Origin: Paramecium sonneborni
Taxonomy: Eukaryota > Ciliophora > Oligohymenophorea > Peniculida > Parameciidae
Reading direction: 5' to 3'
DNA: 64,000 nucleotides
NCBI GenBank assembly: GCA_905182985.1
Contig: CAJJDN010000158.1
Span: 160,362 to 224,361, forward strand
Shown: positions 27,001 through 40,285 of the stretch, piece by piece
Layout: each line of letters opens with the position of its first letter
Position numbering within the stretch: the stretch's first letter is position 1
Position numbers and translations under genes: made by a program
Notes under the pieces: model-generated
Told to the model about the DNA's origin: nothing
The model's input: the letters and a program-made list of their open reading frames with translations, nothing else
Databases searched by the model: none

Positions 27001-30000
27001 CTTTTTTAATATCATTTAATTCTAAATAAAGTAAACCATTCTAACAAAATTAACAGTTATTATTTAAAATGTAATTTTAAGTTATATAAACTGTAATTTA
27101 ATTAGTTACACTTTTTATTCTGATCAATGATCCATTCTTATACGAAATAACTTAAAGAACATCAAAAAAACTTTATATAAATTCATATTTAAGACTCTTT
27201 TCTACAAATTTACTTTTTAAACTGCATTTAGAAAAATTGAAATCAATATTATTATAGTTAAAATAAGTTAGATTTTAATTAATGAATTAGTAACTATTAA
27301 GATTTTATATTATGTTCTTAGTGAAATAAATCTTTGATTACAAAATATTACTTTATTATATGTCAATTAAATTCAAGGGATAAAAAGGTAAAATATTAAT
27401 AAATAGAGAATCTACCAATATTATTTATTTTGAATCTGTAATTTTTATTATAGATGATAATATAATTCCCTCTATTGAAATTTTATTTAAAGTTACTTAA
27501 CATCCTTAGAAGTTCATGATTGCGTTATTGCCAATCATTTTTTACATTTCTATAAGACTAAGTTATCCAACAGATTAAAGGAAAGTTAATAAAGCTTACT
27601 TTGTTTAAATGATCCTAAAATTTTCTATTTTAATCTAATTTTATTTAGCATTTTAAAAGTCAGATTCAAAATTAATTATTTAATCAAGTAGGGAGAAACA
27701 ATTGAGAGCAAATATATCATTTAATTAGACATAATTTTGAGTTTATGATGGATAAATTGTGAAAATAGATGATGAAAGTTTGTTTAAAACATCTATTAAA
27801 GTAATATTTGCAACATACAATGATAATAAGCTTTTTTTAGCATTAATTGTAATTGCACCATCATTTTAAGATTTTGATTATAAGTAGTTATATGCATGAG
27901 TAATACTACAGTTTGAAATTATTACTATACCATCACCCTATAAATTTATTTTAAATAGTTAGCTACTTAATGTNNNNNNNNNNNNNNNNNNNNNNNNNNN
28001 NNNNNNNNNNNNNNNNNNNNNNNNNNNNNNNNNNNNNNNNNNNNNNNNNNNNNNNNNNNNNNNNNNNNNNNNNNNNNNNNNNNNNNNNNNNNNNNNNNNN
28101 NNNNNNNNNNNNNNNNNNNNNNNNNNNNNNNNNNNNNNNNNNNNNNNNNNNNNNNNNNNNNNNNNNNNNNNNNNNNNNNNNNNNNNNNNNNNNNNNNNNN
28201 NNNNNNNNNNNNNNNNNNNNNNNNNNNNNNNNNNNNNNNNNNNNNNNNNNNNNNNNNNNNNNNNNNNNNNNNNNNNNNNNNNNNNNNNNNNNNNNNNNNN
28301 NNNNNNNNNNNNNNNNNNNNNNNNNNNNNNNNNNNNNNNNNNNNNNNNNNNNNNNNNNNNNNNNNNNNNNNNNNNNNNNNNNNNNNNNNNNNNNNNNNNN
28401 NNNNNNNNNNNNNNNNNNNNNNNNNNNNNNNNNNNNNNNNNNNNNNNNNNNNNNNNNNNNNNNNNNNNNNNNNNNNNNNNNNNNNNNNNNNNNNNNNNNN
28501 NNNNNNNNNNNNNNNNNNNNNNNNNNNNNNNNNNNNNNNNNNNNNNNNNNNNNNNNNNNNNNNNNNNNNNNNNNNNNNNNNNNNNNNNNNNNNNNNNNNN
28601 NNNNNNNNNNNNNNNNNNNNNNNNNNNNNNNNNNNNNNNNNNNNNNNNNNNNNNNNNNNNNNNNNNNNNNNNNNNNNNNNNNNNNNNNNNNNNNAATCAT
28701 TTCATCTGATCTAGCTAACAAACAACCATGATTTTAGATATAGTTGTTCATACAATATAATTAGGAGATAAAAGCTTTTTTAATATCATTTAATTCTAAA
28801 TAAAGTAAACCATTCTAACAAAATTAACAGTTATTATTTAAAATGTAATTTTAAGTTATATAAACTGTAATTTAATTAGTTACACTTTTTATTCTGATCA
28901 ATGATCCATTCTTATACGAAATAACTTAAAGAACATCAAAAAAACTTTATATAAATTCTTATTTCAGACTCTTTTCTACAAATTTAGTTTTTAAACTGCA
29001 TTTAGAAAAATTCAAATCAATATTATTATAGTTAAAATAAGTTAGATTTTAATTAATGAATTAGTAACTATTAAGATTTTATATTATGTTCTTAGTGAAA
29101 TAAATCTTTGATTACAAAATATTACTTTATTATATGTCAATTAAATTCAAGGGATAAAAAGGTAAAATATTAATAAATAGAGAATCTACCAATATTATTT
29201 ATTTTGAATCTGTAATTTTTATTATAGATGATAATATAATTCCCTCTATTGAAATTTTATTTAAAGTTACTTAACATCCTTAGAAGTTCATGATTGCGTT
29301 ATTGCCAATCATTTTTTACATTTCTATAAGACTAAGTTATCCAACAGATTAAAGGAAAGTTAATAAAGCTTACTTTGTTTAAATGATCCTAAAATTTTCT
29401 ATTTTAATCTAATTTTATTTAGCATTTTAAAAGTCAGATTCAAAATTAATTATTTAATCAAGTAGGGAGAAACAATTGAGAGCAAATATATCATTTAATT
29501 AGACATAATTTTGAGTTTATGATGGATAAATTGTGAAAATAGATGATGAAAGTTTGTTTAAAACATCTATTAAAGTAATATTTGCAACATACAATGATAA
29601 TAAGCTTTTTTTAGCATTAATTGTAATTGCACCATCATTTTAAGATTTTGATTATAAGTAGTTATATGCATGAGTAATACTACAGTTTGAAATTATTACT
29701 ATACCATCACCCTATAAATTTATTTTAAATAGTTAGCTACTTAATGTTTATAAAAAACTAAAAATACTATTGTGAAATGTGAGCTTTGTCACTGTTGATG
29801 ATAAAACCCCTCCTACATTTTCGAAATTAAATGTTTTAGAAATAATATAAGAAATCTCATTTTAATTAAAATCTTCTTAAAATTGAATCTCATAATATTT
29901 AATCCAAAAATCCTTATCAATATTATTATGATTTTAAACTTAAAAATTTTCCACTTATATCTCATTTGAGAAAATAAACATATATGATGATGAGGAATTT

Positions 30001-33000
30001 GTTAAAGAATTTTTTGAGCAATTAATATTTTTCAATCTCATTAGACTTTATCCAGAATCTGCATAAAAAAGACTGGAAAATGTTTCAGATGGGTCTTTTT
30101 AGTATTGATGAAAAATATTCTCATGAAAATTAAGGTTCTCTATTTCAATAATTTAAGGTTTTTCAGAATAAAGCTCTAATAAAGAAAAAATAATCCCTAA
30201 TAGTTATTTTACTAAAATATTTCCCTTCACTATCATATCTTTAATAATTATATATTCATTCGTAGTCATTAGAAATAAAGGATTAGATTATATTGAAATT
30301 ATTGACTAATCAATAGTAAATTAATTTAATAGTTAAATTTAATATAAAGTGATATTTTTAAACCCAGAAACTTATAGTAATTAGGAACGAGAAATACAAT
30401 TCTGAAAACACTCAAATGATAATCCAACTTTGTGTTTCTGAAATAAATTTTCATAAATAACATTTTCTATTTTTATGTATGGAATAGCTAATAATGATAT
30501 AAAACGATAATTTAAAGTGGATTTTAAAAATATATTTTGCATAGTAAAATAAAAGCAATTAACTTCAATAAGATACTATTCTTAATAACAGGAAATAATA
30601 TTTTCATCAAAATAAATGTTTTATAACAAAAAGCTCACTTATGAAGATGATTTTTTTTGTTCTGTAATAAAGATTGAATAGTTTTTTATCGTATTTCCAT
30701 AAATCTCTAAATAATTTATTTCAATTTCATAATTTAATTAGATTGATGAGATCTATGACATCAATTAAAAAGAAATCAATTTATTCTCCTTCATCAAAAT
30801 TTTATTACAATAAAAGTTATAATTAAATATTATAAACTTTGAATTCATCATTTAATTTTGTAAAATTTAAACATAATTGATAGATATGGCCGTTTTATCA
30901 ATACTGTATATAAAGATTGAATCATCAAATAGAGAACCTTATATTAACACCTCATCAAATATTAATTTTGAATTAACATTTTGATTAACTAAATGAATGA
31001 TGGATGAATTATAAAATTAACAAGAATCTATGGTAATATTTTTTATTATTATATTTCTTCTCGCGTTTTAAAATAAAAATAATGTAGAATTAATAAATTT
31101 ACAATTCTAAAGTTTAAAATCACTAATAATTATGTCATCACCATTATCTGAGCAAGTTATATTAAAAAACACTGAATCTGATATGATTAAATCAAAAATT
31201 ACTAAATTTAATAAATTAAAATTGATAAAACTCTCTGCTTGAATGGATATTTATGCTGGATAATTTATAATTGAATAAAATTAAGTATCAAGAATTTTAA
31301 AATCAATAGATTAACCTCTATTTTAAAATGTAAAAACCAACTATTCTTTTATTTAAAATTTAATTTTACTCAATATGATTGAATCAAAATATAAAATTTT
31401 CAACCGTAATTGATTATTCAATAAAAAAGGATTAAGTGTGCCTTAAATCTTCAATCTTGCTAATTACATAGAAAATATCTTTTGTTTAAAATAATTTTAA
31501 ATAGTGGAATCAGATTCAAAAATACTACAATCTTCCGCTATCTAAAATATTTAAGTAATCTGCTATAAGCCAATTTCATTCATATATTAATAGTTATAAT
31601 TCAAATTAACACTTAAGACATTACAATAAAGGCTTGGAATTATGAACTTTTCAAATATATACAAGTATTGTAAATTATATCGACAATCATTCTAATAACA
31701 ATATTAAGCAATATTTAAGTTTGAATCAATTTAAACTTAGGATTAAGGGATTTTTTTGATACATTTCTTTGTGTAAATTAGATTTTCCGGTGTTATCAAA
31801 AAATATGGATTTATTTCCTAATTTAATTATATTATTTTACATTTATTTCTTCATTTGATCTATTTTCACAAACTTAACATAATAAAGGACATTAAATGCA
31901 TTCTCCATTAATTTGTGTTCTTATTGGTTCTTTATAATAATTTAATTTGCATCTAGAACAAGAAAAATCATCATTTAAGCCTTAACAAACTGAACACATT
32001 TAATTACAATATGGTTTACATTCATTCTTTAAACTTCCATAACCTTTTTTACATTCAGTAACTATTGGCCTTGGCTTAAATACTGAACGATTAACAAAAG
32101 GCTGATTTGGTAAGAATTTAGTTAAGAAACCTTGAGTTAACCATTTCCATGGTTCTTAATTGTTATTTTCAAAACATTAGCTTGAGTTAATGATAGAACA
32201 TATTTAACAAACCCCTGTTATTGATGAAGTCAAATAACCATCTTCACATAGTAAACATTTAAGAGTTGATTAAAAAGTTAAAATGCATTGTTTACAATTA
32301 AGAATGCGATTTTGACAATTTATGATTTCAAAAGCAATAGTGAAATCATCAATTGCAGATAAAGTACAAATTTCTTCGTTTTAAAAATTTATATAAGATC
32401 TTAAACAATTCTCTTAAGATGGTTACTTAAAAATACATTTTCCTGTATTGAATTCAAATTAAAATCCTTCTTCACATTAAGCACATCCCATTTTAATCTC
32501 TTCATCAATATATGAGTAATCATATTCAAAACTAAAGGTTGTTTTTGTAGGATCACTAGCTAAATAATTGAAACAATATAAACAATATTTTATTTCACAA
32601 ATTANCGCGTTTTAAAATAAAAATAATGTAGAATTAATAAATTTACAATTCTAAAGTTTAAAATCACTAATAATTATGTCATCACCATTATCTGAGCAAG
32701 TTATATTAAAAAACACTGAATCTGATATGATTAAATCAAAAATTACTAAATTTAATAAATTAAAATTGATAAAACTCTCTGCTTGAATGGATATTTATGC
32801 TGGATAATTTATAATTGAATAAAATTAAGTATCAAGAATTTTAAAATCAATAGATTAACCTCTATTTTAAAATGTAAAAACCAACTATTCTTTTATTTAA
32901 AATTTAATTTTACTCAATATGATTGAATCAAAATATAAAATTTTCAACCGTAATTGATTATTCAATAAAAAAGGATTAAGTGTGCCTTAAATCTTCAATC

Positions 33001-36000
33001 TTGCTAATTACATAGAAAATATCTTTTGTTTAAAATAATTTTAAATAGTGGAATCAGATTCAAAAATACTACAATCTTCCGCTATCTAAAATATTTAAGT
33101 AATCTGCTATAAGCCAATTTCATTCATATATTAATAGTTATAATTCAAATTAACACTTAAGACATTACAATAAAGGCTTGGAATTATGAACTTTTCAAAT
33201 ATATACAAGTATTGTAAATTATATCGACAATCATTCTAATAACAATATTAAGCAATATTTAAGTTTGAATCAATTTAAACTTAGGATTAAGGGATTTTTT
33301 TGATACATTTCTTTGTGTAAATTAGATTTTCCGGTGTTATCAAAAAATATGGATTTATTTCCTAATTTAATTATATTATTTTACATTTATTTCTTCATTT
33401 GATCTATTTTCACAAACTTAACATAATAAAGGACATTAAATGCATTCTCCATTAATTTGTGTTCTTATTGGTTCTTTATAATAATTTAATTTGCATCTAG
33501 AACAAGAAAAATCATCATTTAAGCCTTAACAAACTGAACACATTTAATTACAATATGGTTTACATTCATTCTTTAAACTTCCATAGCCTTTTTTACATTC
33601 AGTAACTATTGGCCTTGGCTTAAATACTGAACGATTAACAAAAGGCTGATTTGGTAAGAATTTAGTTAAGAAACCTTGAGTTAACCATTTCCAAGGTTCT
33701 TAATTGTTATTTTCAAAACATTAGCTTGAGTTAATGATAGAACATATTTAACAAACCCCTGTTATTGATGAAGTCAAATAACCATCTTCACATAGTAAAC
33801 ATTTAAGAGTTGATTAAAAAGTTAAAATGCATTGTTTACAATTAAGAATACGATTTTGACAATTTATGATTTCAAAAGCAATAGTGAAATCATCAATTGC
33901 AGATAAAGTACAAATTTCTTCGTTTTAAAAATTTATATAAGATCTTAAACAATTCTCTTAAGATGGTTACTTAAAAATACATTTTCCTGTATTGAATTCA
34001 AATTAAAATCCTTCTTCACATTAAGCACATCCCATTTTAATCTCTTCATCAATATATGAGTAATCATATTCAAAACTAAAGGTTGTTTTTGTAGGATCAC
34101 TAGCTAAATAATTGAAACAATATAAACAATATTTTATTTCACAAATTACACAATTTTAATCAAAATTTATGAAATAAGGAGCTTTACAAATCTAAAGGGT
34201 ACCAATATTAGATTTTCCATCAAATCTAAGATCACTTTTAATGCAATTCAAATTTGTTGATAAAATTTTACATTAGAGACATTGACTTTCACATTAATAG
34301 CATTAATTTTGTATAGATTGAGTTTCTTAACAAAATTACTTAAATTAGAAGATTGATTCAATTTAATCATATGAAGGATTTCTAAATATACAATCAGGAC
34401 AGTGTTATAAATCATTTCCAATAAAAGTATAGTATAATCTAGATTCTTGTAAATATTTAGCTGTGTTTCCATTGTTATCTGTGAATATTGTTGTTTAACA
34501 ATAAAGAGTTTAAGTCCAATTTTTAGGATTTGATACACATTCTAAACATGTAATGACATTATTATTAATAATAGATGGGCTTAAATAATAATAAATAATA
34601 CCATTAATAGCATTCACCATCATATTCAAAAAAGCCATATTTACATGATTGCTTTAATGGTTATTCATTAATTAAACTAAGGTCTAAAGTTTAATAACTT
34701 AAACATTCATCATTTTAATCAATGGTTCCATATTCACAAATGCAAACTTTAAATTCTGATATATATCTTCTATTAGATTATTCAAAACATGATAGACAAT
34801 CATCTTTTGTTGGTCCATCACATTCTTTACAAGTTGGATGACATCTATATTCTGTTTCATTAATATTTGGACAATTCATTAGTCTTAAACCTATAATTTA
34901 AATTGTTAAAAAGTTAGGTTTAGATTAAAATATATTGCCATAAAGTAATTTAAATTAAACCATACTAAATTGAGATACTTCTAAGTCTATGCTTAATTTT
35001 TATTGATTAAAACCTTCATAAAATATTATTGAAATTTAAATCTAAGTATCTAACTTTTTAACTAAAATATAATGCCATAATTAAATATCAAAATCTATAT
35101 CAAATGTTTCTGTTTTTAAAAAAGGATTATTTGATAAATCGATATTTAAAGATGGAAAAGTATAACTATAAGTAGTTACGACTATTTGATTTCTATTGGA
35201 AGATATTTTATAAAATAACTAAAAAGGACATAAATTAGCTTAAGCCAATTAAGGATGCTGATAATTATTTGACAATCTGAATAGTTAAAAATAAATTTCA
35301 TTTGTGACTTATTTAATACCCCTAATTTTCACCCATCCTGATAACAAAAATTATTAGCAATTAGTTTTTTGTGATATATATTCATATAAATCTTATTTTT
35401 CTATTGTAATATCTGGTACATTAGTTATCATACTATTTTAACAAATACATTCATTAAATAAACTTTATTCTTTTATAAGGTAAAAGAAAAAATCAGGGTC
35501 TCTAAAAAAACCATCAATAATATAATTAATTTCTCCAGGATAATATGATAATAAAATTTAGTTTACTTTGAAATCCCCTCCGAAGATTTAATTTAAATTG
35601 TTTTCATTAAATTTAAACTCTAATTATATTTCCTTCTGAAATAATTAATTCATTTCTTTATATACATACAGAGAAACACAAGTTTTTGAAGGTGTTGTTA
35701 AGAATCCCTAAAAATACCAGATATATTCATAAGATGTATGACTGATTTGTATTTCTTCTGTTAAAGTAATACCATCATGACCTCTAAATTAAAAATATTT
35801 TTTAATTGTTTAAACCTCTGCATTTATGCATTCATAATATAAAAAATGCAAATACTAAGTTTTTATGTCCTCTATTCTAAACAAATGAAAACAACTACTA
35901 TCTAGTATTCCAATCTCCCCAATTTATATTATAGGACTTAAAGGAACATATCTACTCCAAATTCCAAAACCTGCAGAAATAATATCACTTTCAGCTGTAT

Positions 36001-36109
36001 TTCCAAAAGGGATTATTTCAAGTGGGTAACTTGCTGATAAACTGTAAATGGCTTAGCATATTGATAAATCAAAGGCAAAAAGCATTATAATACTAGACAA
36101 GAAGTTCAT
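24078..36109 (-). CDS. Giant membrane protein A: Cys-rich repeats, long repetitive region, multi-pass C-terminus
   Basis: The minus-strand gene starts at ATG 36109-36107 and ends at TGA 24080-24078. Three contigs overlap here, so the true locus is about 8.7 kb, roughly 2,850 residues. An N-terminal signal peptide (MNFLSSIIMLFAFDLSICQA) precedes a unique ectodomain, then growth-factor-receptor/furin-like cysteine repeats (ECDGPTKDDCLSCFEQSNRR, ECKKGYGSLKNECKPYCNQM). A very long N/I/F/S-rich repetitive region follows (SNNGRQGSGISVQNLKVN), compatible with a right-handed beta-helix. A second Cys cluster (CQLGEFYIFQGCQKCKSEQG) and several hydrophobic helices come next, then a conserved FNEYTKQNYFWEIIKLWKK segment and a basic tail. 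I read it through at least five 22-26 nt introns without meeting a TGA. A cell-surface receptor or adhesin role is inferred. Gene B at 53.9-62.7 kb is its paralog. Confidence 0.75.
26921..29747. repeat. Direct duplication around N run (pair 2)
   Basis: Positions 26921-27973 and 28695-29747 are 1053-nt copies flanking a 721-N gap (27974-28694). They differ by only a few substitutions. The same piece of gene A is therefore represented twice, and the reading frame of gene A runs through a single copy without break. An unmerged contig overlap is the simplest explanation; the N-run length is then only an estimate. Confidence 0.9.
27974..28694. other. Assembly gap (721 N)
   Basis: Unknown bases inside gene A. 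Because its two flanks are copies of each other, the gap probably contains no missing sequence. Any ORF called across it is an artefact. Confidence 0.95.
31062..34148. repeat. Direct duplication around single N (pair 3)
   Basis: Positions 31062-32604 and 32606-34148 are 1543-nt copies meeting at a single N (32605). They differ by isolated substitutions (for example ccataacc/ccatagcc and ccatgg/ccaagg), as two alleles or two read sets would. The copies cover the end of the Cys-rich region and the start of the repetitive region of gene A. Confidence 0.9.
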
Positions 36110-38330
36110 AATTTTTATTATCTTTTTAATATCAATTCATGTTATGTTAAATAATCAAAGAAATATACATCATTAAAATAACTTCATCTTATTTCAATTA
36201 ATAATATTTCATCCACCCATAACTCAACAACTAACGTAGAAAGCTTAAAAAATCAAAAGGAAAGATTACTTTCAGTTTAAATATAAGAATCATTCAAATA
36301 CTACAAAATACAATTATATATTATAAATGGCTGCATTATTCTTAATATTTTTTATAGAATCAAAAAATTCAAATTTTTAATTGTGGTATAAGAGTTGTTT
36401 CTGATATAACTTGAATTAATTTTTCTCGATTAAATTTCTTTTAAAAAAGAAGCACTCACCTGGACTGACTCTGACAAAAATCTTATTGATTGGGCTTATA
36501 AAATAAAAATTAAAATTAGCATTATAATTTCTTAAGAAAATTACAAGTATATTTTTTAACTAACATTTTAAATTCATTGAAAAATATTCCTTTTCTTTAA
36601 TTGGAATAATCAAAACTTTTTGTTTTGGTTTCCAAACTCTATATTTTATTTCTAATGCTAAGGAAATCAGAATTAAACTTTGAATATAAATGATTTAAAA
36701 ATTTATTTATTTAATTAGTATAGTTTCATTATTTAAATAATTGATTCTCATTCATTTCGTTTTTACATATCTCAACAGATTATTTTAAAAAATTAAACTC
36801 AAGTAGCATCATAAAATCATCAGAATTTTAGTGGTAATTACAATTTTGATAAAAAAAATGTCTCAAGCTAATCTTTTAAATTATTTTTTATCATACTCTT
36901 AACCACAAAAAGTATTAGCAGATCAAACACTAAACTTTTTTAATCAATTAAATTGTTTATATTTATTTCATTAAAAAATTAATTCTCTGAAAAAATTGCC
37001 AAAATATGTAGCAATTTGAACGTTTTTAGTTAGATTCATTAATCTTTTGGTATTAAATACTGAATATTTTGTTTACTGTATCATTTAAAATTTCTTATTT
37101 ATTGTTTCTTTTATCATGAAGTCCTTGTTTATACTCCTTAAGCTTGATATATACGAATTACTTTTGTGNCTTCTATTCTAAACAAATGAAAACAACTACT
37201 ATCTAGTATTCCAATCTCCCCAATTTATATTATAGGACTTAAAGGGACATATCTACTCCAAACTCCAAAACCTGCAGAAATAATATCACTTTCAGCTGTA
37301 TTTCCAAAAGGGATTATTTCAAGTGGGTAACTTGCTGATAAACTGTAAATGGCTTAGCATATTGATAAATCAAAGGCAAAAAGCATTATAATACTAGACA
37401 AGAAGTTCATAATTTTTATTATCTTTTTAATATCAATTCATGTTATGTTAAATAATCAAAGAAATATACATCATTAAAATAACTTCATCTTATTTCAATT
37501 AATAATATTTCATCCACCCATAACTCAACAACTAACGTAGAAAGCTTAAAAAATCAAAAGGAAAGATTACTTTCAGTTTAAATATAAGAATCATTCTAAT
37601 ACTACAAAATCCAATTATATATTATAAATGGCTGCATTATTCTTAATATTTTTTATAGAATCAAAAAATTCAAATTTTTAATAGTGGTATAAGAGTTGTT
37701 TCTGACATATCTTGAATTGATTTTTCTCGATTAAATTTCTTTTAAAAAAGAAGCACTCACCTGGACTGACTCTGAAAAAAATCTTGAATAATCAAAACTT
37801 TTTGTTTTGGTTTCAAAACTCTATATTTTATTTCTAATGCTCAGGAAATCAGAATTAAACTTTGAATATAAATGATTTAAAAATTTATTTATTTAATTAG
37901 TATAGTTTTATTATTTAAATAATTGATTCTCATTCATTTCGTTTTTACATATCTCAACAGATTATTTAAAAAAATTAAACTCAAGAATTTTAGTAGTAAT
38001 TACAATTTTGATAAAAAAAAATGTCTCAAGCTAATCTTTTAAATTATTTTTTATCATACTCTTAACCACAAAAAGTATTAGCAGAGTAAACACTAAACTT
38101 TTATAATCAATTAAATTGTTTATTTATTTCATTAAAAAATTAATTCTCTGAAAAAAATTGCCAAAATATGTAACAATTTGAACGTTTTTAGTTAGATTCA
38201 TTAATCTTTTGGTATTAAATACTGAATATTTTGTTTACTGTACCATTTAAAATTTCTTATTTATTGTTTCTTTTATCATGAAGTTCTTGTTTATACTCCT
38301 TAAGTTTGATATATACGAATTACTTTTGTG
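35871..38330. repeat. Diverged direct duplication around single N (pair 4)
   Basis: Positions 35871-37168 and 37172-38330 align along their length but differ by substitutions and by indels, including a segment of roughly 100 nt near 36.5 kb that is missing from the right copy. Both contain the gene A start (ATG at 36109 and again at 37410) and its upstream region. This is either two haplotypes joined end to end or a genuine partial tandem duplication. The right-hand copy encodes only the first 80 or so residues. Confidence 0.85.
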
Positions 38331-39462
38331 ATAAATTTATCAATATTCTTCAATCACCTACTATTATTATAACTTAAGCCTTTACTTCTTTTTTTAAAAG
38401 GACATTTTTAAACATATTCCATTATTTCAGGTGATTAAAAGTTAACCTTTATTGTTTATCTTCTATTTTGATTAAAATTACTATATTATTTATTAATTTT
38501 TATATTTTCTCACATATTTTGAAATAGAATTTTGTTTATTGAGAAAATTTTAAATCTTGATTAAATTGGATTACTAGAGTAAAGCAATAAGTATGAAATA
38601 TATATTTCAATTTTATCTAAATTTTAACTAAATGAACTTAAAGATAATAATTTGCTTGTTTCATAATTTCATATCAACTTATTAACCTCATAAAAAATTA
38701 AGCTGTATTTATATACAGCTATACTATTTAAATATTCAAACATTATCCAAAAGAATTAACTTCTTATATCTAACTTTACAATATATTTGAGCTTTAAAGT
38801 TTTTCACTAGCTTTTTTAATTAAACAATAAAATATTATGTTTAATGAGAATGACAATGAAACGCTTACTAGAATTCTACTAGTTAATTAAGTGAGTTAAC
38901 TTTCAAATAATCAAAAAATATTATCATCCTTTGTCCAAACTTCTATTTACTCAAATAAGACTTATACCCTTGGTGTAAAAGTTATAGAAACATAAAAATA
39001 TATTTGATTTTTAGTAACAATATTTTAAAAGTGAAAAAGTCTTAATAATATGAAACTTACGAGAGAAAAAAAAAATGAGCAGTTCTTTTTTTATTTTTAT
39101 TCTCATTTGTAATTTAGATTGAAAAAATGCATCTTTATTTTATGTTGATTTAAAAGTCTAAGGAAATTTAAAGTAAATATAATTTACTTTGAAATCTATT
39201 AGTGACACTTCATGCTTATTATGAGAGAGAAAATAACGAATGAAAGTATGGTTAGTTGTGAATGGTCCCTTAATGATTATGGAATTAAAATGGGAAATAA
39301 ATAGTTTTATTTGAAGAATTTATAATAAAAAATATAATATTCTTTTTAAAAAGTAAATTATTCACTTTGTTTTCTCATTTCAATAAAAAAAATATCCAAA
39401 ATTTTAAAATTAAAATTTATTCCGCATTTATAATCTATTGTATAATTAATTTAATCTTATTA
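38331..39462. other. AT-rich interval, no gene recognised
   Basis: Lies upstream of gene A after the diverged duplicate. No motif or sustained coding frame was seen. Confidence 0.4.
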
Positions 39463-39892
39463 TATAATCATTCTTAAATCTTTGCAAAATCATATGTGTT
39501 TCCTGTTGAAAAAAACTATTGATCACCACATAATTTTTCATTTTCTTATTATATATTTAAGTCATTTTTCAATCTATATTAAATATTTCTTCCCCTTATT
39601 AAAAAATTCTTAATTTCCTATATTAGCTTTTTTATTTGCATTTATTGATTTTTAATAAATACAATGACTTTAGAATTAAAGAAATCCTATTCATTTTGGT
39701 AATTCAATTATTTTACAAAAATTTTACTATTTAGATTTAATTGGCAACATTAACAAAAAATAAAGCCAAAATCAATTTATAAATATTCATTAATTTCCTT
39801 TCATTTTATAAATTTCTAAAAATTGATTAATATAATTATCTTATAGATTTCTCTAATAGAATTTAGGCTCATATTTTATCAGATTTTTATGT

Positions 39893-40117
39893 TCAAAACC
39901 CCGCCAATCTTGAAAAATTTTCATTAATTAAATTATCTGACAATAATTCAGGAAAAAGAGTTGGCTTAAAGCCAAATTCCATAAATACCGAATTATTAAA
40001 CTACAAGTTTTCTAGAACAAATGCCTTCTCTTAATATAATAAGTTTTAGTTCTGTTTATAATGAGCAAATATAACATTATCGGAATTTAGAGATATTAAT
40101 ATAGAGAGTTTAAACAT
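39893..40117 (-). pseudogene. Short coding remnant, 74 codons, unknown
   Basis: ATG at 40117-40115 opens MFKLSILISLNSDNVIFAHY, and the frame continues with EFGFKPTLFPELLSDNLINE to a TGA at 39895-39893. Immediately beyond, another frame continues plausibly (EHKNLIKYEPKFYQRN), so a frameshift probably ended the frame early. No family is recognised. An identical copy lies at 41147-41371 in the duplicated contig end. Confidence 0.3.
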
Positions 40118-40232
40118 AATTAGAAAGTATTCTTATGGAATGGGGTGAAAGAAGGGAATTTTTTATAATATTCAAATATAATGATTCTTTTGAACCCTTT
40201 ATGAAGACTAAAATTTAAATTGAGAAGAAGGG

Positions 40233-40285
40233 ATATCAGGGCTTTGAAAATCAGAAAGCTGTATATCAGAGCTTTGAAAATCAGA
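40233..40285 (+). repeat. Two-copy direct repeat, 30-nt period
   Basis: A 23-nt unit beginning atatcagggctttgaaaa (40233-40255) recurs at 40263-40285 with one change (g to a). It is more GC-rich than its surroundings. It appears again at about 41487-41539 because of assembly duplication. No coding role is apparent. Confidence 0.8.

Noticed and set aside
27963..28731. Long ORFs on both strands across the 721-N gap
   Set aside because: They consist almost entirely of unknown bases; the flanks are duplicated contig ends.
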